DNA from: Candidatus Thiodiazotropha sp. CDECU1
GTDB taxonomy: Bacteria > Pseudomonadota > Gammaproteobacteria > Chromatiales > Chromatiaceae
DNA length: 64,000 nucleotides
Direction of reading: 5' to 3'
Assembly: GCF_963455295.1 (NCBI RefSeq)
Contig: NZ_OY734020.1
Location: forward strand, 1,798,001 to 1,862,000
Each line of letters begins with the position of its first letter. Position 1 is the first letter of the stretch. Of this stretch, positions 1 to 8,444 are shown piece after piece. The translations under genes and the position numbers were made by a program. The notes beneath the pieces were generated by a model, which saw only the letters and a list, made by a program, of their open reading frames with translations, ran no database searches and was not told where the DNA came from.

Positions 1-98
1 TTCGCAAATTGGATATTTGATCCATGAGGTTGAATGGCTACAAGTAACATCAATATATTCGTGTAGATTTGCGGTGATGTGCATTCATTTGCGGCTTG
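1..98. repeat. Degenerate copy of a MITE-like element (right end at about 69-98)
   Basis: The stretch at about 69-98 resembles the right end of the two better copies at 35561-35715 and 51735-51916: a TTGCG-type motif, about 13 bases, then TTCATTTGCGG. The window begins with CGCAAAT at 3-9, which could be what remains of the left terminal repeat. The match is imperfect, with about six mismatches in the right end, and the element may be cut by the window edge. It lies just upstream of rraA and may overlap that gene's promoter. Confidence 0.35.
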
Positions 99-120
99 AA
101 TATCTAAAGAGGTGAACACC

Positions 121-615
121 ATGTATCAAGAAAAAGCTGGAATGAAGACTGCCGATCTCTACGATCTCCATGAAGAGAAATTGCAGATCTGTAATCCCGG
201 TTTTCGTCACTATGGAGGGGATAGGGGGTTCCATGGCCCCATCGCAACCCTGAAGTGTTTTGAGGACAACTCGCTGGTGCGTGAAGAATTGGATCAAGCG
301 GGACAGGGCAGGGTGCTGGTTATAGATGGTGGAGGGTCGTTGCGTTGTGCCATGATGGGTGACATCCTGGCGCAGAAGGCGGTTGACAATGGTTGGGCCG
401 GTGTCCTGGTGAATGGATGTATCCGCGATGCCGCGGAGATCGGTGAGATGTCGCTCGGGGTCATGGCGTTGGCCACCAATCCCCGCAAAAGTGTGAAGCA
501 AGGTAAAGGGGATAAAGGTGTGGAAGTCAACTTCAGTGGCGTCACTTTCAGGCCTGGAGAGTGGCTCTACGCCGATGAGGATGGCATCGTGGTGCTTGCC
601 CGGGCTGCGACTTGA
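121..615 (+). CDS. rraA: RraA family protein (RNase E inhibitor or HMG/oxaloacetate aldolase-like)
   Basis: The protein is 164 residues, close to the roughly 160 of E. coli RraA, which binds RNase E and slows mRNA decay. Family signatures are present: FGGDRGF-like glycine segment near the N-terminus, the KCFEDNSLV segment, [17 protein letters not shown], and the closing VNFSGVTF...[10 protein letters not shown]. Related family members are class II aldolases, so an aldolase role is possible. A GTG at 112 is in frame, but AAAGAGGTG ends seven bases before the ATG at 121, so 121 is preferred. The gene stands alone ahead of the CNNM gene. Confidence 0.88.
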   Translation: MYQEKAGMKTADLYDLHEEKLQICNPGFRHYGGDRGFHGPIATLKCFEDNSLVREELDQAGQGRVLVIDGGGSLRCAMMGDILAQKAVDNGWAGVLVNGCIRDAAEIGEMSLGVMALATNPRKSVKQGKGDKGVEVNFSGVTFRPGEWLYADEDGIVVLARAAT

Positions 616-722
616 ATGCGGGCTTGGCTCCGCTTACCACTGGATTCTTACCCTATTGATGAAAAGCGGCCGAAATGTCTGTATAAACAATGATTGACAC
701 AATCTGAACCCGTGGTTTTACG

Positions 723-1781
723 ATGCTGTTACTCATTGTCTATGTACTCATAGCCTTAGGCTTTTCATTTCTCTGTTCTATTGCTGAGGCGGTGATTCTC
801 AGCATCACCCATCCCTATATCTCTGTGATGGATCAGCAGGGTAGCCGTGCCGCACCCATACTGCGAAAGATGAAGCTGGATATTAACGACCCCCTGGCAG
901 CGATTCTCACCTTGAATACCACGGCGCATACCATAGGTGCCGCGGGAGCCGGGGCCCAGGCGGCGGCGGTATTTGGCAACGCCTATGTGGGTGTTGCATC
1001 AGCCATTCTTACTTTAATGATACTGATTTTTTCAGAGATCATTCCCAAGACACTGGGTGCCAATTATTGGCGTCAACTTGCACCTGTCACTGCCTATACG
1101 CTCAGGTTTCTGATCTGGATACTCTATCCATTCGTGGTGATGTCGGCGCTACTGACGCGACTGCTATCCCGGGAAGGCTCCCATGGCCATTTTCGCAGAG
1201 AGGAGTTTACCGCCATGGCGAAGGCCGGCGAGGAGGAGGGAAAACTCGATCTGCATGAATCATTGATATTGAAGAATCTGTTTCTCCTTAGTGAAACCCG
1301 GGTAACGGATGTAATGACGCCGCGCACAGTTGTGTTTTCACTGGATGAGACGCTCCTGGTCCAGGACTATTTCGATAAACACCACGGCAGCCGATTTTCC
1401 CGTATACCTGTATACAAAGAAAATCGTGATCATGTGACCGGCTTTGTATTGCGCAGCGATCTGCTGCTCTCCCACGCCCGGGGGAATTCTGAAACCCGTC
1501 TGGATGTATATCGTCGTGATATGACGGCACTGCCGGACAACAGCTCTCTACAGACAGCGTTTGAACTGTTCATCGAAAAACGCAACCATATCATGCTGGT
1601 TGTGGATGAGTATGGCAGCATGTCCGGGATAATCACCCTGGAGGATATACTCGAGACTATTCTGGGTATCGAAATCGTCGATGAGGGTGATCGTATTGAC
1701 GATATGCGTAAACTGGCCAGGCGGCTTTGGAGAAAGCGGGCAGACAGGATGGGGCTTGAAGTAGACGATCAGGATGAGTGA
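723..1781 (+). CDS. CNNM/DUF21 membrane protein with a CBS pair (CorB/YfjD-like)
   Basis: This is a 352-residue membrane protein. Hydrophobic helices fill residues 1-145 and include the conserved SEIIPKT segment (104-110) of the CNNM (DUF21) transmembrane domain. An acidic linker follows, then two CBS motifs at about 195-250 and 265-318 (VTDVMTPR and DEYGSMSGIITLEDIL). CBS pairs in this family bind adenine nucleotides and control magnesium or cobalt transport. The protein ends soon after the second CBS motif, so it lacks the C-terminal CorC/HlyC domain of many relatives. The substrate cannot be told from the sequence. Confidence 0.85.
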   Translation: MLLLIVYVLIALGFSFLCSIAEAVILSITHPYISVMDQQGSRAAPILRKMKLDINDPLAAILTLNTTAHTIGAAGAGAQAAAVFGNAYVGVASAILTLMILIFSEIIPKTLGANYWRQLAPVTAYTLRFLIWILYPFVVMSALLTRLLSREGSHGHFRREEFTAMAKAGEEEGKLDLHESLILKNLFLLSETRVTDVMTPRTVVFSLDETLLVQDYFDKHHGSRFSRIPVYKENRDHVTGFVLRSDLLLSHARGNSETRLDVYRRDMTALPDNSSLQTAFELFIEKRNHIMLVVDEYGSMSGIITLEDILETILGIEIVDEGDRIDDMRKLARRLWRKRADRMGLEVDDQDE

Positions 1782-1829
1782 TTTTATGCTGCACGATCGC
1801 TCATGAAAATTTCATTTGTAAACAATTCG

Positions 1830-3203
1830 TCATTGAACAAGTTGATAACAGGGTGAGTAGTCACCCTGGAGCTTCATTCTGTTCTGCTCGGCAAAAGCGA
1901 TCAATAAGCGATCCATGGCGGTGACGATCTCTGAGTCGCCACGAATGATGAAGGGTCCATTTTTCTCTACAGCACGTATGCCGTCCTCCTTCACATTCCC
2001 GGCGACGATGCCGGAAAAGGCGCGACGCAGATTGGCAGCCATCTCATGACCATCCTGATCCCTGGTCAAATTCAGTTCAGACATTGCCTTGTGCGTAGGT
2101 AGGAAGGGTTGTTGCAGGGCTTTCTCAATATATAGACGCCAGTTGAAGTAAAAGGCGTCATTACCGTCGTAACGGTAGCTCCTGACATCTTCCATGGCGC
2201 TGCCTAATTGACTTGCAACGGTTGCAGGGTCGTCAATCACGACTGTGTAGAAATTCTCAGCCTCTGAACCAAGGGTTGCACGGATAAAACCATCGATCTC
2301 TATAAAATAGTCCGCACTTTCTGCAGGACCGGTCAATATCAGGGGGAATATATGATCCCTGTTCTCTGGATGCATGAGAATGCCAAGCAGATAGAGCAAC
2401 TCCTCCATGGTGCCGGCACCACCGGGAAAGATCACAATGCCGTGACCAACCCGTACAAAAGCTTCCAGACGCTTTTCAATGTCGGGCATGATCACCAGGT
2501 CGTTGACAATCGGGTTGGGCGGTTCGGATGCGATGATGCCAGGTTCAGTAATGCCCAGGTAGCGGCCTTTGCCGATACGTTGTTTTGCATGTCCGATTGT
2601 GGCGCCTTTCATGGGGCCTTTCATGGCGCCCGGTCCACAGCCGGTGCAGACATTCAGGCCTCTCAAGCCCAGTTGATAGCCAACCTCCTTGGTATAGTCA
2701 TATTCACTTCTGCCAATGGAATGCCCTCCCCAGCAAACCACCAGATTCGGATCCATGCCGGTGTGCAGAACCCGGGCATTGCGCAGGATGTGAAAAACGG
2801 CGGAGGTGATATGGCTCGAATCGGTCAAATCGTACACCGAGTCGTGTTGGATCTCATTGTGGACGTAGATGATGTCCCGCAGTACCGCAAACAGATGCTC
2901 TTGAATACCACGAATCATCCGACCATCGACGAAGGCGCTGGCAGGGGCATTCTCCAGGCGTAGCTGTATGCCCCTGTTCGTCTGCATCAGATGAATGCCG
3001 AAATCCCGGTAGGTCTCAAATATTTCACGGGCATTGTCGGTTTCACTGCCGCAGTTGAGAACGGCCAGGGCGCAACGACGAAACAGGCCATATAGCCCAC
3101 GCGCGCTGGTATCGAGCAGGGCATTGACCTCCAGCTGTGACAGGACTTCGAGGCTGCCTTCCGGACGGACTGAGGCGCTGAGTCGGGGTATTGTAGAGTT
3201 CAA
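1830..3203 (-). CDS. ppnN: Nucleotide 5'-monophosphate nucleosidase PpnN (YgdH), LOG family
   Basis: At 457 residues this aligns along its whole length with E. coli PpnN (454), which splits purine and pyrimidine monophosphates into base and ribose 5-phosphate and responds to (p)ppGpp. The LOG-family nucleotide-binding motif PGGAGTMEE is at 260-268, with VCWGGHSIG at 156-164 and VCTGCGPGAMKGPMKGA near 185-201. The start is a TTG without a good Shine-Dalgarno. A 13-codon frame (MRIFPQNHVTPIF) ends with TGA overlapping that TTG, which may allow coupled translation. The C-terminal domain (SGIVAGNVKEDGIRA and after) is complete. Confidence 0.93.
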   Translation of the reverse strand: MNSTIPRLSASVRPEGSLEVLSQLEVNALLDTSARGLYGLFRRCALAVLNCGSETDNAREIFETYRDFGIHLMQTNRGIQLRLENAPASAFVDGRMIRGIQEHLFAVLRDIIYVHNEIQHDSVYDLTDSSHITSAVFHILRNARVLHTGMDPNLVVCWGGHSIGRSEYDYTKEVGYQLGLRGLNVCTGCGPGAMKGPMKGATIGHAKQRIGKGRYLGITEPGIIASEPPNPIVNDLVIMPDIEKRLEAFVRVGHGIVIFPGGAGTMEELLYLLGILMHPENRDHIFPLILTGPAESADYFIEIDGFIRATLGSEAENFYTVVIDDPATVASQLGSAMEDVRSYRYDGNDAFYFNWRLYIEKALQQPFLPTHKAMSELNLTRDQDGHEMAANLRRAFSGIVAGNVKEDGIRAVEKNGPFIIRGDSEIVTAMDRLLIAFAEQNRMKLQGDYSPCYQLVQ

Positions 3204-3325
3204 AAGATTGGTGTTACGTGGTTTTGTGGAAATATTCTCATTGACGTTAAATATAATATAAATCCATCACAACTTGAACTCGCAACTTAACAGTTTACAC
3301 ACAACCATATCACGGCAGTGCTACA

Positions 3326-3344
3326 GGTGCGGCAGCGCCGCACC
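3326..3344. repeat. REP-like palindrome GGTGCGGC-AGC-GCCGCACC
   Basis: Perfect 8-base arms flank a 3-base loop. The same arms recur at 61086-61103 with a 2-base loop, so this is a dispersed intergenic palindrome. Here it lies just after the small secreted protein gene and before ppnN on the same strand, where it could act as an mRNA-stabilising hairpin or weak terminator. Confidence 0.7.
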
Positions 3345-3356
3345 TTACATCGATTA

Positions 3357-3725
3357 CTACTCTCCTTCTTTACTGTCCCCGGTATAATAACCACCGGAGC
3401 TGCTGCTTTCACTGGAACTGTCACTGCTGTTGTCTGAGGATGAGGTTGTGGTGGTTTTGCTTTTTATCTTTACCTTGGTTTTGGTGACGTTTCCATCTTC
3501 ATCCACAGTGCGCGTCTTCGTCTTTCCTTTGACCTTTATCGTGGTCTTTGTGTCGCCAGCCAGCCGAAGCGGGGCACTGGGCATCTCTTTAGCACCAATA
3601 GAATAGGGTTTGAGATTGGTTGTCGCTGTGGCCTCCAAAGTGGTATCCCTCACATGGGCCGAGGCCTGGATGCTGATTCCAACAGCAACCAGGCTGGTAA
3701 GAATAGATATAAGTAGTCGTTTCAT
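3357..3725 (-). CDS. Small secreted protein, Lys/Thr-rich with Ser-rich tail; unknown function
   Basis: A 122-residue protein with a clear signal peptide (MKRLLISILTSLVAVGISIQ, cleavage probably after ASA near residue 23). The middle is an alternating lysine/threonine stretch with TKTTIKVKGKTKTR and KTKVKIKSKTTTT, suggesting beta-strands or a charged surface. The tail is serine-rich, then glycine and acidic residues. GAGGGAAACGATC gives a good ribosome site before ATG 3725. I do not recognise a family. Low complexity and a signal peptide suggest a periplasmic or cell-surface protein. It appears to be a single-gene unit. Confidence 0.7.
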   Translation of the reverse strand: MKRLLISILTSLVAVGISIQASAHVRDTTLEATATTNLKPYSIGAKEMPSAPLRLAGDTKTTIKVKGKTKTRTVDEDGNVTKTKVKIKSKTTTTSSSDNSSDSSSESSSSGGYYTGDSKEGE

Positions 3726-3970
3726 GATCGTTTCCCTCGATATAGATAGTTATCAACGCAACAATATGTTTGCCAAAGATAAACTGACAACTTTGAACTC
3801 GATGCTGACCATCAGATGACAGACAGTGATCCATACTGTGGTGTAATGGTAATGAAACTGATTAACGAGGAGTGATGAGAATTACACTTCAGAGATGTGA
3901 GATAATCACAGACATATACCTACGCATTGTAGTCTGAAGCGATCAGGTAGCTGATTGGTACTAGGGGATA

Positions 3971-3999
3971 GAAACTGCCCCATCACTTGAATGGGGCAG
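3971..3999 (-). terminator. Rho-independent terminator of mdh
   Basis: Read on the minus strand, CTGCCCCAT and ATGGGGCAG form a 9-base-pair stem with a 7-base loop, followed by TTTCT. It begins 12 bases after the mdh stop codon. Confidence 0.8.
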
Positions 4000-4010
4000 A
4001 GTTGTTTAGT

Positions 4011-4994
4011 CTAACTGCGCAGCAGATCCGCGATCACTGCACGCTCTTCCAGTAGCTCCTTTTCCGATGCCTTCATGCGGGATACGCTGAACTCATCAAG
4101 TTCCAGTCCCTGTACGATTTCGTAATTCCCATCCTTACATGTGACCGGATAGGAGTAGACCACACCTTCCTCTATACCATAACTTCCGTCGGAGGGAATG
4201 GCCATGCTCACCCAGTCACCTTCAGGGGTGCCAAGGGCCCAGTCGTGCATATGATCGACAATGGCATCGGCCGCGGACGCGGCGGAGGAGAGCCCACGTG
4301 CTTCGATGACCTCTGCACCGCGGCGTTGTACCCTGGGAATGAAGTGGTCTATGGCCCAATCCTGGGATACCAGGTCGTAGACGGGCTTACCGGCGATCTC
4401 ACAGTTATCGATGTGGGGGAATTGGGTGCTTGAATGGTTGCCCCAGACCGTCACTCGCTTGATATCCGCAACCAGGGAGTTGGTCTTGTTCGCCAGCTGG
4501 CCGATGGCACGATTGTGGTCCAGGCGCGTCATCGCGGTGAATTGGCGCTTATCCAGATCGGGGGAATTTGAAGCGGCAATCAGCGCGTTGGTGTTGGCTG
4601 GATTACCCACTACCAGGACCTTCACATCCCGCGAGGCGTGGTCATTGATCGCCTTGCCTTGAATAGAGAAGATCTTGGCGTTTTCGGTAATCAGGTCCTT
4701 GCGCTCCATACCTTTGCCGCGGGGTTTTGCCCCGATCAGGATGGCGTAATCGGTATCGCGAAAACCGATCGCCGGATTATCCGTCATAACGACGTCGTGC
4801 AGCAGCGGGAAGGCGCAATCTTCCAGCTCCATACCCACGCCCTTCACTGAAGACATGGATTGGGGGATCTCAAGCAGTTTGAGAATCACAGGTTGATCCG
4901 GACCGAACATGGCGCCGGATGCAATGCGAAATACCAGTGCGTAGCCGATATTCCCAGCGGCACCGGTGATTGTGACTTTTACTGCGGATTTCAT
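4011..4994 (-). CDS. mdh: Malate dehydrogenase (NAD-dependent, 327 residues)
   Basis: Converts malate and oxaloacetate in the TCA cycle. The NAD-binding loop is GAAGNIG at 11-17. [12 protein letters not shown] is at 128-139, the Asp159-bearing TRLDHNRA segment follows, and the catalytic His187 is in [10 protein letters not shown]. The length fits the cytosolic-type bacterial MDH of about 327. The frame stays open 44 codons further upstream, but that part looks non-coding. ATG 4994 has GAGAGGA upstream and starts the conserved sequence directly. A strong terminator follows. Confidence 0.96.
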   Translation of the reverse strand: MKSAVKVTITGAAGNIGYALVFRIASGAMFGPDQPVILKLLEIPQSMSSVKGVGMELEDCAFPLLHDVVMTDNPAIGFRDTDYAILIGAKPRGKGMERKDLITENAKIFSIQGKAINDHASRDVKVLVVGNPANTNALIAASNSPDLDKRQFTAMTRLDHNRAIGQLANKTNSLVADIKRVTVWGNHSSTQFPHIDNCEIAGKPVYDLVSQDWAIDHFIPRVQRRGAEVIEARGLSSAASAADAIVDHMHDWALGTPEGDWVSMAIPSDGSYGIEEGVVYSYPVTCKDGNYEIVQGLELDEFSVSRMKASEKELLEERAVIADLLRS

Positions 4995-5210
4995 GCGGAT
5001 AATCCTCTCTCTTATAAGTTCGTTGGATGGATCGATAAGTATAGTTATATATGATTTCTTGAATAGTCTATTTAATTCAATAGAAAGTATTATATCCCTG
5101 TGGAGAATTCTGCAGGGATCAGCCAATCAGTTTGCGCATGCCGATACTGGATGTTGTCAGTCTCAGTCAATCTTGGCTCTCTCATCCTTGTGTAATCTGT
5201 AAATGAATTA

Positions 5211-5235
5211 ATATCCAGTCAAAACAATTGGATAT
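5211..5235. promoter_or_regulatory. Inverted repeat upstream of mdh (possible operator)
   Basis: ATATCCA and TGGATAT, 7-base perfect arms separated by 11 bases, lie in the AT-rich region between the BolA-family gene and mdh. It is about 215 bases before the mdh start. No family of regulator is identified, and in AT-rich DNA this could be chance. Confidence 0.25.
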
Positions 5236-5281
5236 AGTCAAATCATATTGTAATTAGTTAAAAGATCCTTAATCCTGCTCG

Positions 5282-5512
5282 CTACTGATTCTCCTGCGGT
5301 GTTTTAGCTCTTACTGTCAAAGCGTGCAGTTCTCCACTGGCGATCTCATCGTTGAACAGGGTCAGGATAGAGCGTTGTCTCTGCAGACTCTTCATATTGT
5401 CAAACGCGGGTGTCGTGACATTGACCTCAAAACTGCAGCTTTCACCGGCAACAGTGATCTCCGCATCCGGATAGAGCTGTTTGATTCGATTGATTAGATC
5501 TTGATCGTTCAT
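5282..5512 (-). CDS. BolA-family protein, IbaG/YrbA-like
   Basis: The protein is 76 residues from the ATG at 5512. It shows the compact BolA fold pattern: two-helix start (DLINRIKQLYPDAEITVAG), the strand FEVNVTTPAFDN, the QRQRSILTLFNDEI helix and the ELHALTVRAKTP end with the conserved histidine. BolA proteins pair with monothiol glutaredoxins and handle iron-sulfur clusters. The IbaG/YrbA branch is about 80-90 residues, so this one is short. The in-frame upstream stretch of 13 codons is hydrophobic and probably not translated. The ribosome site is weak. Confidence 0.8.
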   Translation of the reverse strand: MNDQDLINRIKQLYPDAEITVAGESCSFEVNVTTPAFDNMKSLQRQRSILTLFNDEIASGELHALTVRAKTPQENQ

Positions 5513-5740
5513 ATACAAAAATACCAATAAGAGAATCTTAAGAAGGGTCAACCCATCATTCCACTACCCAAGCATAAATTTAATTCTATGTTTGTGTGGA
5601 ATTGCCCCTGTTTGGAGAGGACCACCGCCACTGTATTGAGATTCCATTCTAAGTCTGTTTTCTATGCATGACCAGTTAGGGGTGGTTTGGATGAGTGGTT
5701 ACAGGCTCGATTATGGTTGGTATCGATCATATGGGGAAGA

Positions 5741-5769
5741 TTGACAGTACTAAGCAGTTGGGGCATGTT
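5741..5769 (+). promoter_or_regulatory. Candidate promoter before the carbonic-anhydrase-like gene
   Basis: TTGACA at 5741-5746 is a perfect -35 hexamer. CATGTT, 17 bases downstream, is a poor -10 with three matches. The rest of the 315-base gap from 5513 to 5827 shows no gene that I can support. Confidence 0.3.
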
Positions 5770-5827
5770 GTCATCAACCCGGCAATAAATATGTCATAAA
5801 TACTATCCGGTTTTTTCAGGAAGGTTC

Positions 5828-6889
5828 ATGGATATTCATAGCAAACCCATTCAGGAACGTATCGATTGGTTAATTAATCATGCCACTACCCACTCTGAAA
5901 GTTACAGTACCCCGGGCAGTTGGCTGGCGCGTACCCGCTATCTTTCAGAACACCCCACCGCGATCGCCGTGATGAAGTGCATGGACGGCCGTATCAACAT
6001 ACCCATCGCCACCAATACACCACAGGGCATTATTCAGCCCTTCCGCAACCTGGGCGGTATCTTCAATCTAGGTTGGCCACATCTTGGGGAGGTGTTGGCG
6101 AGTTATGTGCAGAATGTCGTGTCCGATGGCAGGCGGGTACTGAACTTGATCACTTACCACTACTCCAAGGGGGATCCCCAACGGGGCTGCGCCGGTTTCA
6201 ATTATGATACCGAGGCGGCAAAAGCGCATACCTATCAAATAAAGCGACAGGTGGAAGAGGTGTTCGGCCCTGATCATGAAACGGTCTACCCGATCGTGTG
6301 TGGGTTTGAGACTGATGATGACGCATTGATCCTGCATGGTTCGACAGGAGAACAACTCAACACGGCGGATCTGAGTTTGAGTGATAAAGATACCCTGCTG
6401 CCGCGGCTGGAGGCGCTATTTCCGGATATGTCTGCGCAGATGAGGCAGGATCTATTGCCTTTGGTGGCGGGTAATCTCGACCATGTGTTCGAGGCGCGCC
6501 AGATGCAACGGGAGCTGGATCTTGTGCATCGGGAATGGATGATCTGCGTTGGTCGTGGCTTCGATTTTCTGCATACCCCCAATCTGGCGCTTATCATCGG
6601 GCCGTATAGTCCGAACCTTTCCGATCCCATCGACAAGGCTGCCGGGATAATCGAAAGTAACATGCAGGCTGGGCGCATTCCGGACGATGGCTTCCTGCTC
6701 CTGGCTTCAGTACCCTACCATGACGTGGGCGTGGATCGGGCGAGGGCAGAGGTGAAGTCGAATTTTCTATGCAACTTTGCCGCCGATCGGATCCGTACCT
6801 CCCACCCCGAGCTGTCGCGGAAGATGACTGTAAAGACTGCTGTCTTGAACTGGCATTCCCGGCGTTTGGAGATATTGTCGAAGAGTTGA
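5828..6889 (+). CDS. Divergent beta-carbonic-anhydrase-like protein
   Basis: A 353-residue soluble protein that I read as a divergent beta-class carbonic anhydrase. CMDGR at 51-55 matches the CxDxR zinc/dyad motif. FRNLGG follows at 72-77, then a helix and strand, then YHYSKGDPQRGCAGF with His111 and Cys121. Canonical beta enzymes have His-x2-Cys; here the two ligands are ten residues apart, nearer the spacing of carboxysomal CsoSCA (His242/Cys253) and DabA. The C-terminal 200 residues (from about 150) are not recognised. The gene converges on the DAB operon with a 41-base gap, which supports a role in CO2/bicarbonate handling. A good AGGAAGG site precedes ATG 5828. Activity is inferred. Confidence 0.7.
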   Translation: MDIHSKPIQERIDWLINHATTHSESYSTPGSWLARTRYLSEHPTAIAVMKCMDGRINIPIATNTPQGIIQPFRNLGGIFNLGWPHLGEVLASYVQNVVSDGRRVLNLITYHYSKGDPQRGCAGFNYDTEAAKAHTYQIKRQVEEVFGPDHETVYPIVCGFETDDDALILHGSTGEQLNTADLSLSDKDTLLPRLEALFPDMSAQMRQDLLPLVAGNLDHVFEARQMQRELDLVHREWMICVGRGFDFLHTPNLALIIGPYSPNLSDPIDKAAGIIESNMQAGRIPDDGFLLLASVPYHDVGVDRARAEVKSNFLCNFAADRIRTSHPELSRKMTVKTAVLNWHSRRLEILSKS

Positions 6890-6930
6890 TGCTCGATCCG
6901 CAAATGAAAGCAGGTCTTATCATCGCATGG

Positions 6931-8415
6931 TTACGGCAGGCGCATCAGCCACAACTCTGTGGTTGCGTGCATAAAGTCCAGCACTAACCCGGGAAACAGG
7001 CCAAAAACGAGTACCAGGAGCGAGAACAGCAGCATGGTAGCCAGCTCCCTGGGGCGCAGGTCCTGACTGGCCCTGACCTGGCCGTCAGTGATCGGTCCGA
7101 AAAAGCTTTGGCGATAGCTGTTCAACAGATAACCGGTACCGATGATGAGACCGAACAGGGCGGCGAGTCCGGCGCCGGTATGGGTTTCAAGGGCACTGAT
7201 GAGGATCAGCAGCTCAGCCGGGAATCCACTCGTCCCGGGAATACCCAGCGAGGCCAATCCCAGAAACATGAAGAAAGCGGCGAGTAACGGCATCGTCTGT
7301 GCTATGCCCCCAAGGTGGATCAGATCGGTGGAGCCCAGACGATGATGCAGATAACCGGTAAGGAGAAACAGTCCCCCGGCGATGATGACGAAATTGAGCA
7401 GTTGAAAAATCGCCCCCTGCAACCCTTGTTGATTGAAAGAGGCGATGCCCAAAACCACCAGTCCCACGTGGCTCATGGAGGAGTAGGCCAGCATACGTCG
7501 TAGATTGGTCTGGTTGAGGGCTGCCAGGGCCCCATAGAGTAAGCCGATGACACCCAGTCCAGCCAGCAGCCAATGCAGCTCCTGGGCTGCTGTAGGTGCC
7601 AGCGGTATGGCGAATCGGATGATGCCATAGGCGCCCAGTTTGAGACCCACCAAGAGTGCAGCAACGGGGGCCGGGCCCTCGAGGGCAACGATGGGCAGCC
7701 AGGTATGCAGGGGGAACAGCGGGGTCTTAACCGCAAAGCCCACCAACAGAAACAGAAACACCACGATTTCGAGCCCGGCGGGAAGGGGGGTGTCGAGGAG
7801 GGTCTGGTAGTCGAACGAGAGCCCGTCCGGAGGAATGGCGCCACTGATCTCAGCATGATTGAATGCCAGAACCGCAATCGCAAGCAGCAGTGGAATACCG
7901 CCCGCCAGCATGAACAGGGTATATTTCGTCGCCGCGTAACGTCGATGGGGGCCGATCCCCCACAGGCTGATCAGGAAATAGAGGGGGGCCAGGGTCAGTT
8001 CCCAAAACAGAAAAAAGGCCAGCACATCGATGCTCATAAACACGCCAAGGGTGGCGGTGGCGAACAGCAGCAGAAGACTGTAGTAGACTCTTTGCAGGCT
8101 CTGAATATGGGTCCAGGATGCGAGGGTCACGGCGATAAAAAGCACTATCGTCAAGGGCAGGAATGGGGCGGACAATCCGTCGACCCCAAATCTGAAGTTG
8201 GCATCCAGCGCGGGTATCCAGGGATATTGTTCAACGAACTGAAACCCAGGATTATCAAGCTCCAGCAGGGCAACAACAGCCACCGCGGGGAGCAGGGCGC
8301 CCAACAGCGTGGCGAGGGTGACCAGACGTGCCTTGGGGACCGGAAAAAGCCAGATCATTCCCGCACCCACAAGTGGCAGTAGCAGCAGTATAGTTAGCAG
8401 TGGCAGATCAGTCAT
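6931..8415 (-). CDS. NuoM-like proton-channel subunit, last gene of DAB operon
   Basis: A 494-residue, roughly 14-helix membrane protein of the NuoL/M/N (Mrp antiporter-like) family. The residues used for proton transfer in NuoM are all visible: Glu in LFWELTLAPLY (helix 5), Lys in FAVKTPLFPLH (helix 7), Lys in VGLKLGAYG (helix 8) and Glu in GFPAELLIL (helix 12). No other complex I genes are nearby, so it probably serves the DabA/DabB machine rather than NADH dehydrogenase. ATG 8415 is preferred, with ATG 8433 as an alternative; neither has a strong ribosome site. It lies 29 bases after the previous gene. Confidence 0.85.
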   Translation of the reverse strand: MTDLPLLTILLLLPLVGAGMIWLFPVPKARLVTLATLLGALLPAVAVVALLELDNPGFQFVEQYPWIPALDANFRFGVDGLSAPFLPLTIVLFIAVTLASWTHIQSLQRVYYSLLLLFATATLGVFMSIDVLAFFLFWELTLAPLYFLISLWGIGPHRRYAATKYTLFMLAGGIPLLLAIAVLAFNHAEISGAIPPDGLSFDYQTLLDTPLPAGLEIVVFLFLLVGFAVKTPLFPLHTWLPIVALEGPAPVAALLVGLKLGAYGIIRFAIPLAPTAAQELHWLLAGLGVIGLLYGALAALNQTNLRRMLAYSSMSHVGLVVLGIASFNQQGLQGAIFQLLNFVIIAGGLFLLTGYLHHRLGSTDLIHLGGIAQTMPLLAAFFMFLGLASLGIPGTSGFPAELLILISALETHTGAGLAALFGLIIGTGYLLNSYRQSFFGPITDGQVRASQDLRPRELATMLLFSLLVLVFGLFPGLVLDFMHATTELWLMRLP

Positions 8416-8444
8416 GGTGTCGAATGGTCCCATTTGCAGCAGTC

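Noticed and set aside
4995-5126. N-terminal extension of malate dehydrogenase
   Set aside because: The Rossmann motif should lie near residue 11; the extension would put it at 55, and ATG 4994 has a good ribosome site.
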